64,000 bases of DNA, from NCBI GenBank assembly GCA_964019695.1, contig OZ026515.1, positions 43,081,994-43,145,993 of the forward strand. The letters are read 5' to 3'. Positions within the stretch are counted from its first letter, which is position 1; every line of letters starts with the position of its first letter. The position numbers and the translations under genes are program-made. The notes under the pieces were generated by a model. The model worked only from the letters and a program-made list of their open reading frames with translations. It had not been told where the DNA came from and made no database searches. The DNA comes from Loripinus fragilis. Its lineage: Eukaryota > Mollusca > Bivalvia > Lucinida > Lucinidae. Of this stretch, positions 22,091-33,600 are shown one piece after another.

Positions 22091-22880
22091 ATGTAAAGTC
22101 TGTTGTCTAACTATCGTCGATAAATTCTTTTATAGTGGGGCAGATATGTGAAAAAATCGTGCACTTTATGATAAAAGCATGAAACTTGGTACATGGCCAG
22201 ATTAGTAATTATCAAAATTTCTGAGGGTCAGTGCCAAGCCAGAAATGCACCTTGACGGCCGCCATCTTGAATTTCAAAATGGCGACCTATTTTCATGTAA
22301 TGCCTGTTACGTTGGGTATCATTTTGCAATAAACTTTTATTTAAAGCTTGTGCAAGTGTGAATTTTAATAATAGAACATTTGTAATTATCTGAAATCACA
22401 TGTAGATTGGCATATTATACAAGATGGCCGCCATTTTTATATGTTACATCAAGCTTGCTTTATGAAAACATCATTGAATATACGTAATTCAGATTATTGC
22501 ATCAAATTCAAGCTGTTCCAAGCATAGAAAGGCTCAAAATGTGACTTTGTTATTTGTTAACAATTTATAAGACAGCTTTGATACAATATGGCATCCAAGA
22601 TGGCTGCCAAAGAAGAATGATTTTATGGTTTTCACTTTTTATACATTAATATATCATTGAGATTTGTATGAGTGAAATTTGCTTTAGTAGCAATGAATGT
22701 TCGTTTCTTACATACATATAAAATGTAATTTTGAAATTTTCTCAACTGTTAAATCAAGCATGGCATCCAAGATGGCCGCCGAATAGTAAAATCCTATTTA
22801 TTGGTGATTTTTGCTGTTCTTTCTAAATAAATCTATACATTTTTGCTATTAGGCGTTTTCGACATCACAAGCTAGGATGC

Positions 22881-23114
22881 ATGTTTATAACTACCTGTCT
22901 GGAGTCAAGGGCAGCAGATGATCATAAGGTTAAGAAGTTTACGGAGCTTCTGTCATGTGCATTTGCAATGTATGACTGCAAGCAGCTCGAGGATGTTTCT
23001 AGCGTAGAGAATGTCCATATGATTACAGATCTCCTACCTCAGGTTTTTATCAGGTGCTATCACCTTTATCTTCCATCATTAAGTAGTGTTGTGCCACAGG
23101 CATTTTGTATATGA
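22881..23114 (+). other. Short open frame inside the 4.1 kb TIR element
   Basis: This 77-codon frame (TTCLESRAADDHKVKKFTEL, then CKQLEDVSSVENVHMITDLL and FIRCYHLYLPSL) has protein-like composition with mixed charged and hydrophobic residues. It may be a relic of the element's own gene. No domain is recognised, and it is cut off where the LINE fragment begins. Confidence 0.3.
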
Positions 23115-23735
23115 CTTCATATTATTATGTTCACATGAAAAGCCTTCTCCTTCCAATACTTCCATGCATCCAAATTCACTAGCAATTCCTCCATGGACTC
23201 AGCTTTGATCACCAGCTCATATTTGTACAACAGCAGTCTGTGATTCCGTGATTAGCGCCTCTTGCTTAACAATTAAGAGCAGTGGAGTCAGAACAGAGCC
23301 ACGATAAAATCAACACCAAAAAACTTCTCACTGCGACAATTACCAACTATCGTCCTGCTTTTCATGTCCATGATCATGCCATTCATCAATCACACCAACT
23401 ACTTCTTGATTTAAAGCATGCACACTAGCACTAGCTACCTGCTGTCCTTCTCTATGTTGATGAATGTGACGTAGAATGGCTTGTTAGAAGTCAGGAGCAG
23501 CTTCTATAGCTGGCTTAAAATGAAGACCACAACTGGAGTGCCACCATGGCCTGACATAAATCTGCACTGCATCTCGTCATTCTCAACTCTCTGCCTGACA
23601 TGTCTCTCCAATATGCACTCTAACACCCTTATTAATTGCTTAATTATCTTCAAGCCTCTTTTCAGAGCACCCCCTTTGCCGATGTTCATACTGTCAATTT
23701 CACTCTGTACTAACACTCGAGATTATGTTGCGGAT
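23115..23735 (-). pseudogene. Non-LTR retrotransposon reverse transcriptase fragment
   Basis: Read on the minus strand, 23716-23504 gives IKQLIRVLECILERHVRQRV, then DEMQCRFMSGHGG, the pattern preceding RT box 2a in many LINEs (DEMQFGFMPGRGTTD-like). After frameshifts, SVLTPLLLIVKQEAL matches the B-box region (GSVLSPLLFI). Then ELVIKAESMEELLVNLDAWK (about 23160-23220) matches the segment right after YADD. The catalytic YADD itself is replaced by YKYE and is dead. It lies within the 4.1 kb TIR element, so it probably inserted there. Confidence 0.65.
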
Positions 23736-25185
23736 TAGGTCAAACACCTCGACTGTGATGTTATTCTCATTTTTGCTTATATACTAGGTAAAATCATAGC
23801 AATGACCAGAAACTAGTACAATCAGAGCTAACATTCTTCCTACAAAATCAAAGTGGGGAAAACTAAATATACAGATAGATAGTATACAGTGGTGATGTAG
23901 CTCTTCCCTTGAAGGCAGTTACTAGGCTACCTTAACATAACCAAAAACATTCACATGCATGTATATTAAAGTACATACAAACCACATTTACACCAATAAT
24001 AATAAAATGAGAACCACAACAGCACTACTACCTTAGAACCATTTATAGGACGAATGTTTAACTAGTCAATGAATAACCACAGTGAACAATAAATCGCGAA
24101 AAGCAAGAATTGATACAGCAAGGGCAGAGATTCGACTGCATATGCGGTAGGGGCACCTAGCTGAAGCTCCATGGGCTGTAAAAGACGATCACTGTAAATA
24201 CAGAGCAAAATAACATCATCATTTAAAAACCCTACATACCTAAATAGACAAAAAGCTTTGGTTTTAACTAACTAGACTGAAGAGGTTTTTGGTATTAACT
24301 ATTATGGAATCAAATGCCCAACTCACTAGCAAGCATTTGGTGAGGGAAGCTTTGGCTATAAACTAAGATGTCTGCAACATTATATATTGGATTGACTTCA
24401 GAATAATATAAACTAGGATTACTTTCAAGTAGATATGATAGTGCCAGCTACATCATCAACACAACCTAATAAGGCTGGCTGCAGCAAATACGTCATTTGA
24501 CAAGATCAAGTTAAATAGTTGATGTGTGTGAAAACGGAGGGTTGTGGTCTAAGTACATTTTTTTAGATTGTATACAGTTTTAGGAGACATATAGCCTTTT
24601 AAGCCTATGGTAACTTGATGAGAAGGAGAAAGGTCAATAAGAAACTTTGATATCTCTATTACAGATTTTATAGGATATTTCACTAAAATCTGATGCAAAC
24701 AAATAACATTTTATGCAACGACAATTCTATAAAGGACAGTTTTAGTTTGCTATAGGTACAAAAATTCTTTGTATCTCATTTTAATCATATCAATTTTATA
24801 TAGAACACACATAAAAGCGACATCTTTATAAGTGTCTAAAACCAAATTTGGCAACCATCGTGGATGACAGGTTGGATGTCCCCTTTACTATCCTAATTCA
24901 TTAAATATAATCATTTCTTGAAACTCATTTTCATAACTTCATACAACCTCAAAATATGTACCTATAGAAAGTAAAAATACGTTTCTTTTTTTTTTCTAAA
25001 ACTAAATACAAAGCCATCTTGAATACCATGTTATAATAAGTTAAAATAAAAATAAAGTCTGATAAGTTCGTCCCTTGTTTGTGTAGCTATTTCTACTTAA
25101 TTGCATAATGCTTTTGCATGGAAATTCATAATTTGTCAGGTTGGTATACCACCACTATTGAGAATGCAAAATGAGTTTTTGTTTG
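23736..25185. other. Interior of the 4.1 kb element or unrelated insertions; no gene seen
   Basis: The sequence is AT-rich with stops in all frames at short intervals. I recognise no repeat shared with the rest of the window. Confidence 0.35.
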
Positions 25186-25189
25186 TTAG

Positions 25190-25378
25190 ATTTGATTCTT
25201 TACGTCCCATCAACAATCTTTCAATTAAACAGGGAAGGGTCTTCCTGGGTTGAACCAGTACTTAGCTAGGATAAATGTGTCTTGCTCAAGGACCACAACA
25301 CAGAGACGCCGGTGAGGCTCGAACCCGTTGCCCCTCGGTCTCGAGTCAAGCACTCAACCATTTAGCCACTGAGCTCCA
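25190..25378 (-). repeat. tRNA-derived SINE
   Basis: On the minus strand the head reads GAGCTCAGTGGCTAAATGG, then GAGTGCTTGACTCGAGACC, then ACGGGTTCGAGCCTCACC. These are an A-box-like TGGCTAAATGGTTGAG and a B box GGTTCGAGCC at tRNA spacing, i.e. an internal RNA polymerase III promoter. A body follows with GTGGTCCTTGAGCAAGACAC, a block commonly seen downstream of tRNA heads in aquatic-animal SINEs. The tail is near GGGACGTAAAGAATC. The head is not a functional tRNA: there is no clean acceptor stem. Confidence 0.7.
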
Positions 25379-26727
25379 TTTGGATGCAAAATGTGACAGC
25401 CACCTTGAGACTATGTCCTAAATCTTGTGTTTTCTAAGCCTAAATGACAATTTTGAGGCAAATTAGTATGATTGACTGCAAAATAAGTGGAAACAAATGA
25501 AGACAACAAATTGGCTTGCAAATGTATGAGCTTGAAATAATGCAATTTAAAATAGACTGCATATTTTGGAAAACCAAGATGGCGGCCACCTTATAAATGG
25601 TGTCCATATAACATGTCTACTTCGACAGCCGTCTTGGATGGTATGTTGGATGCTCTCTTCTTTATTCAAAGCCATTAAATAAAGTTATTCTTTAAGATTG
25701 TTTGCATAAATTCAAACTACATTCTTCCAGTGCCAAATGAAAGCAGATAGTATGTTATGATTTGCATATTGGTAGCCATCTTTAATACCATATTTGAACA
25801 ATACACAACAATAAAGCCATGCTGATAAATTAGTAACTTGTTTAATGGGACTGTTTCTACTTGCTAGAAGTAATTTGCATCAAAATTTATAACTTTGTAA
25901 AGTTCTATAATATAACTTCACTTTTTAGTTATAAAAGTGGCGGCCATCTTGAAAAAATACAGCCTCAATCCTGATTTTTTAAAATTGAAAGATGATTTTA
26001 AGGTATTGAGATATAACTGATGGCTATTTTCGTAAAATTAACTGAAGAAAACATGATGATTGCAAATAAATAATGAGATTATAATGAATAAGTTGAAAAA
26101 AGGCGGCCATTTTGGAAAAACAAGATGGCGGCCATTAGAGGGCATTTTCGGCGTGGCACTGACCCTTAATTTTTTTGTTTTGTTATCAACTAGCCATGTA
26201 CCAAGTTTCATGCTTTTATCATAAAATGCACGATTCTTCTCAAAATTGTTACATATCCGCCCCACTATTAGTTCACATTCTCACCTAATGACCTTGGCAT
26301 ACTTTTCACGCTGCAGTGACTTTGACATTGATTAATATGAAATATTGCATCTCCCTACAGTCGTGATAACTGTGAGTGCCGAATCTTGCATAGGATATGT
26401 ACTTTCCTTATACCCCTAATCCACACAGGCCCCGAATCCTACGAATTGACAAATATTTGGATTCGTGCTGAATCGTACTCAGTTCGTGAAGATCTTAATT
26501 GATTCGCACAGTTCGTAGTGAGTTTGAACGAAAATGGGGAATTATCTTCTAATGAGTTGTGTGTCAAACTTTAGGCTGTTTTATGTGTGACTGTTTCCAA
26601 CAACACAGTTTAGATGCTGAGACAGAAGCTTGGCTGGATCTCAACAACTCAGACTTATTGTCAGACTGTACAAGAAGCAAATAGACCAAGTATGCTCTCC
26701 TGTCTATCAGCACTCTAGAGAAATTCC

Positions 26728-27283
26728 TAGATGTTATATTTACTGACGAAAGTATGGTGAAAATTCAAACTTCAACTGGCAAGTGCTTTGTTCAGAAAGG
26801 AGAAGAGAAACAAATGAAACCAAAACATCCATTTCAAGTAGACGTGAGGGCAGGAATTTTGTGTAAAGGTGCCACTGATATTCATATTTTCAGCCGAATA
26901 ATGGACTCTGTGTATTACCCGGGCATATTAAAACACCATCTTATTCCGTATATCACTTCTACTTATCCAGATTCCCACTGCTTCATGCAGGACAATGACA
27001 CCAAACACGTGAGTCGTTCAACAGTTAAATTCATGAAAGATAATAACATTAACTACTGGCCAACTCCCCAAGAGTCACCTGATTTGAATCCAATTGAAAA
27101 TATGTGGGCTGGTTTGAAACGTTACATCCTAAAGACTAAGAAACCTAGAAATAAGGCTGAACTTATTGCGGGTATTAAGAAACAGTGGAGAACCAAGTTA
27201 CACCTGATGTATGCAACAGCTACATTAACCACATCATGAATGTGCTTTCGATTGGTGAAGAAAAATGGGGCTGCCTCTGGTAA
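26728..27283 (+). pseudogene. Tc1-like DD34E transposase, catalytic domain (frameshifted)
   Basis: This encodes the catalytic part of a Tc1/mariner transposase, which excises and inserts DNA at TA sites. VIFTDES (Asp about 26737) opens the domain. HCFMQDNDTKH (about 26980-27010) gives the second Asp, and SPDLNPIENMW (Glu about 27098) the third, with 34 residues between them: the DD34E signature. A frameshift near 27195 moves the C-terminus into another frame (VTPDVCNSYINHIMNVLSIG, ending in a stop at 27281-27283). The paired-like DNA-binding N-terminus is not recognisable upstream beyond a few residues. No inverted ends were located. Confidence 0.85.
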
Positions 27284-27344
27284 ATGAAAATGTAGATCTT
27301 GGATAGATAAGTGAAAATGCATAAACAACTGCATATTAAGACAA

Positions 27345-27386
27345 TACATTAGCTCACCATGAGTATTCCGCTCAGGTGAGCTAAAA
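27345..27386. repeat. Short inverted repeat TTAGCTCACC...AGGTGAGCTAA
   Basis: TTAGCTCACCATGAG and CTCAGGTGAGCTAAA form a hairpin. The same CAGCTCAGGTGAGCTAAAAT occurs at 52562-52582. It is probably an element end. Confidence 0.5.
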
Positions 27387-27399
27387 TCACAATACCTTT

Positions 27400-28235
27400 T
27401 GTCAAGTTTGCACAATGTAGTGGTAAGCTATATAAATTAATGACCGGCTTTGCAAGACGCACAAAGAGTGAAATATGTGTGACCTATTGTAAAGGGTGCA
27501 GAAATGGTGGCCACAAGGTGAATCTTGGCACACAACACCCCTCCAATGTTAGTGAAAGGGTTTCAAAATTTCGTTATTAATGACTATAGTAACAGTGAAA
27601 ACGATTTTTTGTGGAAGACGGAAATAATGTATGTGCGACATGTAAATTAAATTACTGTCCATTCATATTGTGTCATCAAACGCAACCACAGATCACAGAG
27701 ATGAAGCGTAAGAGATGTGCTAGCAAGATCACTTCACAATTTATCAAAGCAATTAGCACAAGTTATTTCCAGAACTATACATACATCACTAAAGCACACA
27801 TCGCGATTCCAAAGCAAATTTATTCGTGTGTGTGTGTTTTATAGTGAACAGTGTTATAGCATATCTTGACTCTATTTAATCGTTTGTTGTAATCAGCCTT
27901 TTAACAGTTTCTTTGCGATCTAAACGATTAGATTTTAAAGAACAAAAGGTAATTTCCATACCATATGTATCCTCTCTCCAAGGTTGAAGAATGATTCCTG
28001 AATCAAGTTTTTAGTAATTTAATGTTTTGTGATCATTGTAACCATGTATTGCCTGGCGGACAGCTTGCCAGATGAAAGGATAATAAGCTTTAGTACATTA
28101 ATAAATGTGAAAGAAGTGTGATTTTGTGCAGGAATCCGTCCTTAATCCGACAAAGTCCCGTCACAGGGACTAGTCCAGTTTTACAATATGTAAAAATGTA
28201 GAAAAAAGCTTTTCAGCTAACAAGGGCAGATGACT
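27400..28235. other. Intergenic sequence, no gene seen
   Basis: No recognisable coding motif or repeat, apart from ordinary AT-rich sequence. Confidence 0.35.
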
Positions 28236-28239
28236 TAAA

Positions 28240-29570
28240 AGACAAATGAACAGTGTTAATTCAATGCAGTGTTTACCACCACTTAGACGTATATCAGGAA
28301 AGAAGCGAACGTCTCCCCCATTGTTTAATCAGGACGACCCATCATCTGTCTCTAATTACAGGCCTATATCTCTGTTAAGTACGATTGGCAAAGTAATGGA
28401 GAAAATTGTTCATAAATATATGTTTAACTTCTTTTTAGACCAGCATGCTATTACTTCTTTGCAGTCTGGTTTTGTTCCAGGTGATTCCAAAGTTAACCAA
28501 CTTGTCAATATTTACAATACGTTCTGTAAAGCATTAGATGATGGTTAAGAGGTAGAGACAAATTTTCTGTGACATAAGCAAAGCTTTCAGTCGTGTTAGA
28601 CATAAAGGCTAACCATACAACCTGAAATATATGAATCGATGAACACTGCTAGTTATTTACCTAATATAAAACAAATAGTTGTTATTCATTGGGCATGCTC
28701 AGAATGGGTTGCTATTGCAGCTGGTGTTCCACAAGGCTCAATTCTAGGCCCTCTACTCTTTTTAATTTATATCCACATTATTAAGGATATACATTCACGT
28801 ATGAGACTGTTTGCGGATGGTACAAGTTTATACTTGATAGTCGACGAAACTTTTGTAGCAGCACCGCAGTTTGACTCAGAATATGGACTGAACGATCACA
28901 GGCTTGTCAGATTTAATCCTGCTAGAAGCTATTAGAATCTATAGAAAAACAAATAAACCCTACCACCCCACTTTATAAATGAAAGATGAACCCATCAAAA
29001 CAGTAACTAATCATAAACATATCGGTATTTTCTTTTCAAACGATGGAGCTTGGCATGAACACTAATTATAAGCCTCTAAAGCTTGGACAAGATTAAATAG
29101 TATGCGTAAATCAAAATTCATCTTAGATAGACAGTCACTTGAAATAATTTATACTTATTTCATTAAGATCAGTCTTAGAGTACGCAGACGTGGTATGGGA
29201 CAACTGTACACAATACGAAATCAATGCGCTAGAAAAAATACAAATAGAAGCTGCACAAATAGCACCTGAAATACTAAACAAGTCTCATTAGAAATGTTAT
29301 ATCAGGAAACGGGTTGGGAGTCACTTGAAAAAAGACGACATAACCATAAGCTATGTCTCTTTTTTCAAATGAACAGCGGTATTTTGCCAAATAATGCCCG
29401 CTTTTGTGGAAGATTCTACCGTTTATAACAATAATATTAAACACACGTTGTCCAGAACCCAGCTGTACTATAGATCAATGGTAGGCTTTGGTAGAGGGTA
29501 TTATGGGCACACTATAATGAGATTGCAATACGTTAAAATTATGCAACGTGAACATAAACGTCGCGCAGAA
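28240..29570 (+). pseudogene. Non-LTR (CR1/jockey-type) reverse transcriptase, degraded
   Basis: NYRPISLLSTIGKVMEKIVH (about 28346-28405) and QSGFVPGDSKVNQL form RT boxes 1-2a. A stop and frameshift near 28548 interrupt the A box (DISKAFSRV). 28639-28935 carries GVPQGSILGPLLFLIYI (B box) and FADGTSLY, in which the second catalytic Asp of FADD has become Gly. Downstream, over several frames, come HKHIGIFFSNDGAWHEH, LEYADVVWDNC, EMLYQETGWESLEKRRHNHK and LSRTQLYYRS. These are the conserved C-terminal region of this LINE type. Apurinic endonuclease and gag-like ORF are absent (5' truncation). Confidence 0.8.
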
Positions 29571-29984
29571 TAATTAATAAGTTTATTAATCAAAAGAGAT
29601 AAACAAGAGTCGGTGCAAATATAGAACCCTGCCATTCTTAAAAAAGATTAATTCAATAAAATAAAAATATTTAATCTGTGGACCACATTCCTTAAAATGA
29701 AATGTGCAAATTTTCCTGACGTGTGATTATAAAACTTTTTATACTCAGTTCAACCAGTGAATAAAGGTCACTGATTCAACTGAGCCTGAACTTTATCCAG
29801 CTTATAAATGTTAAAATGCCAACAATTGTTGGGATTTTAACATTTACTAACAGGATAAATACACATCTGAGAGTTTAAAAGCAAGAAATATTGTTATTTT
29901 TCAGCAATATAATTATATTATGAGCAGTGAAAGTTTCACGTTCATTTGAGTTGAGTTGGGTCCTGATCGCTTGTAATAATTATA

Positions 29985-30190
29985 CAGTAAGCCCTGTGTA
30001 AAACGGCCACTCAAAATTAGACTAAACAAAGATCTTAATAACAATTGGTAGCGTAATGAAGGTCAAAAGTATTGCTGAATGCTCCCCCTTGGAGCATTCT
30101 GCAATACTTTTGACCTGCATTAAGCGATAATTGGTCTTGAAATTGAATTTTTGGTCTTTTTGAATGTGACCGTTTACACAGGTTTTACTG
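29985..30190. mobile_element. TA-flanked palindromic MITE (206 bp)
   Basis: TA (29983-29984 and 30191-30192) flanks ends CAGTAAGCCCTGTGTAAAAC and CGTTTACACAGGTTTTACTG. The centre is a hairpin on AAAGTATTGCTGAATGCTCC / GGAGCATTCTGCAATACTTT. Copies of the same family are at 31022-31216 and 46167-46341. Confidence 0.8.
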
Positions 30191-30394
30191 TATTGGTAGA
30201 TTTGTCTTCTCTGAATAATTGTGCAGGCAGTAAAATTCAGACACTCTTTCAATACTTCCAAAGATGAATTCATTCAAGATAAATATATGAAATACATACT
30301 ATAAGTTTTTTTGGAAAGTATAAACTAAATCACCAAAAAATGGTTTTGAGAACCCCTATAGCAGAAAAGTTTTCAAACCAACATTATAAAATAA

Positions 30395-30627
30395 TGTGTC
30401 ACGAGATTTCAAACAATGTGGTATGTGCGACCAGCAAAAGCTCAGACCAGCTTGCACTTACGTGCAGTCTGATCAGAGCTTTTGCTTGTCGCATGAATAT
30501 TCTATGACTGTTAAGAACTGACTGAACATAATTTGGAGTTTCTAAACTTAAAAGAAGGCTGTACCGGCTCCTCTGAGTCTACACTTGTCAAAATCACACA
30601 TTGTTGGAAAGCACATGTCGTGGCTTA
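30395..30627. mobile_element. MITE of the GAGCCGCGAC-end family (diverged copy)
   Basis: The right part (CTGAGTCTACACTTGTCAAA, then GCACATGTCGTGGCTTA) matches in inverse orientation the left ends of the copies at 48837 and 53119. The interior hairpin (30427-30493) runs GCGACCAGCAAAAGCTC to GAGCTTTTGCTTGTCGC around a GACCAG...CTGATC core. The left terminus is diverged. Confidence 0.65.
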
Positions 30628-31021
30628 TATTTATCAATCACACGAGTATCTGTGGTTACCTTTTCCTAGCAGGAGATACATGTACATGGATTATTTGAAA
30701 GCAAGTCAGACACTGATTTAACCGTTGAATCAGAGTTTACACTGCTTGTCACTGAAAAAAAAGCAACAAAATGAATGATGGAACGTCTCAAAAGAATGAA
30801 ATCTTACTGGATTGAATATTCCATTCAGTCAGTATAAATGGGCATTCAGTGAGTATAAATGGAGCTATTATAATTTAATAGTGTACATCCGCCTAAAATG
30901 TACGACTTAGGAAACTGGTGGAGGTATGCACATATTTCTTAGTTTGTACATTTCCTGAGATGATGACAGTAAAATATATTACATATATATTATAAGCATG
31001 TTGTCAGCTTATTTTTGTAAG

Positions 31022-31216
31022 TGAGTTAAACCTGTCTTAAGCGGCCATTCAAAAAAGGCAAAAGAAAGGTCTTAAAGACAAATGGTAGCTTAAGGCAGAT
31101 CGAAAGTATTGCAGAATGCTCTCTTGGCATTCTGCAATACTTCTAACCTGCATTTTAATAAGCGATAATCGGTCTTGAAAACGAATCTTAGAGGTTGCTT
31201 ACGACAGGTTTTACTG
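31022..31216. mobile_element. TA-flanked palindromic MITE (second copy)
   Basis: TTAAACCTGTCTTAAGCGGC and ACGACAGGTTTTACTG ends with an AAGTATTGCAGAATGCTC / CATTCTGCAATACTT centre match the element at 29985. The left TA and first bases are mutated. Confidence 0.7.
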
Positions 31217-31387
31217 TAGTTGTAAAGTACATAAGGAGTCCAACGTCCCTATTGTACAGAACGGCAAATCTAACATTATGTTATTTTGAATATGCACAAG
31301 TCGAAACTATGACGCCAAATGACATTTCAGCGTTATTTTGAGCTTTTGTGAGATATTTGCACCTACTCCTAATTTGTTTATCCCATT

Positions 31388-31872
31388 CTCACGCTAGAGA
31401 CCCACTGAAATCGAACAGCACAGTCATCGCGTGGTGGTTGCAGTCCACGAGTGCACAAAATTGTGTACCTAGCTGTTAAAAGGTGTAATATTCGGTCAAT
31501 TTTTTACTTCTGAAAATATTCATCGCTAATTATTATAAATCCAGCTGTGTATCTGCTTAACAAAATGTTTGTGGGTTGAGTGATAGTCGCAACAGCGCCA
31601 AAAACGTGCTTTTTTCCTGAAAAAAAAACAACACAATTTTGGCATAACTCTTGCGCTGTAGCAACTATCACTCAACCCACAAAAATGTTGTTAAGCAGAT
31701 GCACAGCTGGATTTATAAACGACAATAATTCGCGATGAATATTTTCAGAAGCAAAATATTGACCAAAATATTCCTTTTTAACAGCTAGGTACACTATTCT
31801 GGGCACTCGTCCACTGCAACCACCACGTGATGACTGTGCTGTTCGAGTACAGTTGTTCTCTAGCGTGATTCT
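31388..31872. repeat. Foldback element with ~220 bp arms
   Basis: The left arm begins TCACGCTAGAGACCCACTG. The right arm ends ACAGTTGTTCTCTAGCGTGA. Matching inner blocks include GTGGGTTGAGTGATAGTCGC / CTATCACTCAACCCAC and GTTAAAAGGTGTAATATT / its complement. The spacer is about 40 bp (near 31610-31650). Non-coding. Confidence 0.85.
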
Positions 31873-32454
31873 AATATTTTACAAATATATTTACTATTCT
31901 GTGAGAAGCAATTTATTAATGTTGTAAATCTTCAAACACGCTTTTACATCTATTCTTTAAGGATTATATTTCTCCGTCACGGTCAGAACCTACATCTGTT
32001 GTCTAACATCATGCTTGCCAACAAGATAGATTGCAGTGAAAATGCACATATATGCATCTTTCACCAGATCTAGAGCCCTCGTATGTCACAAATGTAATAA
32101 GGTTCATTTTCACATGGCGTACTGGTATCAAAAGACAGCAACTTAAGGTTGAAATTAGTCCGATTAAAGCATGCAATACGATTTATTGTTACCAGTGCAT
32201 TTCTTATTGAAAAATCGTCCTTGCACTCGATTACTTTTTGGTAACACGTTGCCTTTAGGGACATTGCGAATCGCAAATAAGGAAATGTAAAATACTCGCA
32301 TCACATTGCATTTCAGCATAAATATTAGGACATTATAACTGCTTACCATACATATTATTAAATTTGATTAAGTCTATCTGACGAGTGGTTGAGTAACAAC
32401 ATTGTATAACTTGATCAGACGAGTTTTTCATAAGCAGTCTGTTCAGGTTTGTGT

Positions 32455-32905
32455 CAATATGTGTGAATGACGGACCCTCTGGTCCAATTGCTTCTCGGGT
32501 GAGGTTCGTACGGCCCTCTGTGAATTACGTTGAAAACTAAAAGACGTTGTCAGGGGCCTCAAACTTCACCCTGACGGAATTCTTTCTAACTCCCAAAACG
32601 TCTTAACCCCCCGAGGTGGGACGTCAGACGAACGAATTGTCTTGATGAATACAATAAAAAATCTAAAACTGTCTAATTTGCTGCAACAAGAGTTTAAGTA
32701 ATTTCTTTCAACTATTTTTTGTGTAGCCAGAGACTTTATCATGTTGAAGCCCACAAAAATAAATGTAGAATTAAGAGAATCTGACCTAGTTACTTTACTT
32801 TTCAGATAGCGAATAACAAAGGCGCTGATCAGACTGCGCGGATGCTCAGGCTGATCGGCGCCGTGGTTGTTCACAAGCAACAAAGTCAGGGTTTCTTGCA
32901 TCTAG
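32455..32905 (-). repeat. Dispersed repeat with GGACC block and GATCAG hairpin
   Basis: GACGGACCCTCTGGTCCAAT and GACCCTCTG-type sequence at 32468-32580 match 33450-33580. At 32821-32862 the hairpin GGCGCTGATCAG...CTGATCGGCGCC contains the core seen in several MITEs. The minus-strand frame over 32566-32901 is probably incidental to the repeat. Confidence 0.45.
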
Positions 32906-33159
32906 GCCTAAACTTATGTTGAAGCACAGGCTTCCTGGCCTCCGCCTGGCTACGCGCCTGATAGCATGTATGTTTTTGTGTTTCATAGGTCTAGTGCGAT
33001 GCATACTTTTTCATTTAAAGATATAGAAAATATTTTACGATTATTATGAAAATAGCACCGAAAAGATTTAAACCACGTCTACATGAAACTTGTGCATAAG
33101 TGCGTTAGTTCTAAAGTGTGTGTACATTTCACGCGGTTGTACATCTTTAAATTACAAAA

Positions 33160-33200
33160 TTAAAGAAGGCAAAGATCAGGAATCGATACGTCTCGTCATT
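33160..33200 (-). repeat. PLE family B tail end fragment
   Basis: GGCAAAGATCAGGAATCGAT matches the extreme 3' end of the family B tail in reverse orientation; nothing else of it is present. Confidence 0.5.
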
Positions 33201-33364
33201 TATTTTGCTGCTTTATAAATGTTACAGAGTTCATTGTTAAACATCGATTTAGTTTAAAAACTCTTCTGCTACCAGGCATATCTGAACCAGTATTTTATTG
33301 TGATATAGTTTAAACAATCACTGGGGAGCCTTCTTTTCCTGATAGGGTATAACATAGTCTCATT

Positions 33365-33600
33365 GTCTGCAGTGGGCCGGGGGGGGGTTCCAGGCCCCCA
33401 TTTCCCTGGAAGATCAGAAGTGCTATGTTTTCTTAGAAATACTGGTACGGATCCCCCTCGAGAAGCAATTGGACCCCATGGGTCCAATTGCATCTCGAGG
33501 GTGGTCCGTACTGCCCTCTGTTAAATATGTTGATAGCTAAAACAAAATGTCAGGACCCTCTGACGAAATTATCTGGATCCGCCTGCGTGACAAGTACCAT
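33365..33600. repeat. G-run repeat with GGATCC blocks and inner palindrome
   Basis: A run of G at 33378-33387 is followed by CTCGAGAAGCAATTGGACC / GGGTCCAATTGCATCTCGAG (33459-33502), a palindrome centred on CCCATGGG. The right end is ATCTGGATCCGCCTGCG. Related to 12186-12436 and 32455-32580. Confidence 0.5.

Larger units (their letters stand above)
22133..26268. mobile_element. ~4.1 kb element with long inverted ends and AAGATGGCGGCC motifs
   Basis: The left end (ATAGTGGGGCAGATATGT, then TGATAAAAGCATGAAACTTG and GTACATGG, then GGGTCAGTGCCA) is matched in inverse orientation at the right end (about 26145-26268), giving arms of roughly 130 bp. Inside both arms and in the subterminal DNA the motif (C)AAGATGGCGGCC, or its complement, recurs about ten times (for example near 22258, 22425, 22590, 22766, 25575, 25930, 26100 and 26122). 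It contains a dead LINE (23115-23735), a SINE (25190-25378) and one short open frame at 22881-23114. I do not recognise the family. A DNA transposon with TIRs is the simplest reading. Confidence 0.65.

Noticed and set aside
25190..25378. Functional tRNA gene
   Set aside because: A and B boxes are present, but there is no clean acceptor stem or anticodon arm, and a SINE body follows.
32566..32901. 111-codon minus-strand frame as a gene
   Set aside because: It overlaps a dispersed repeat and a MITE-type hairpin, so an incidental frame is more likely.
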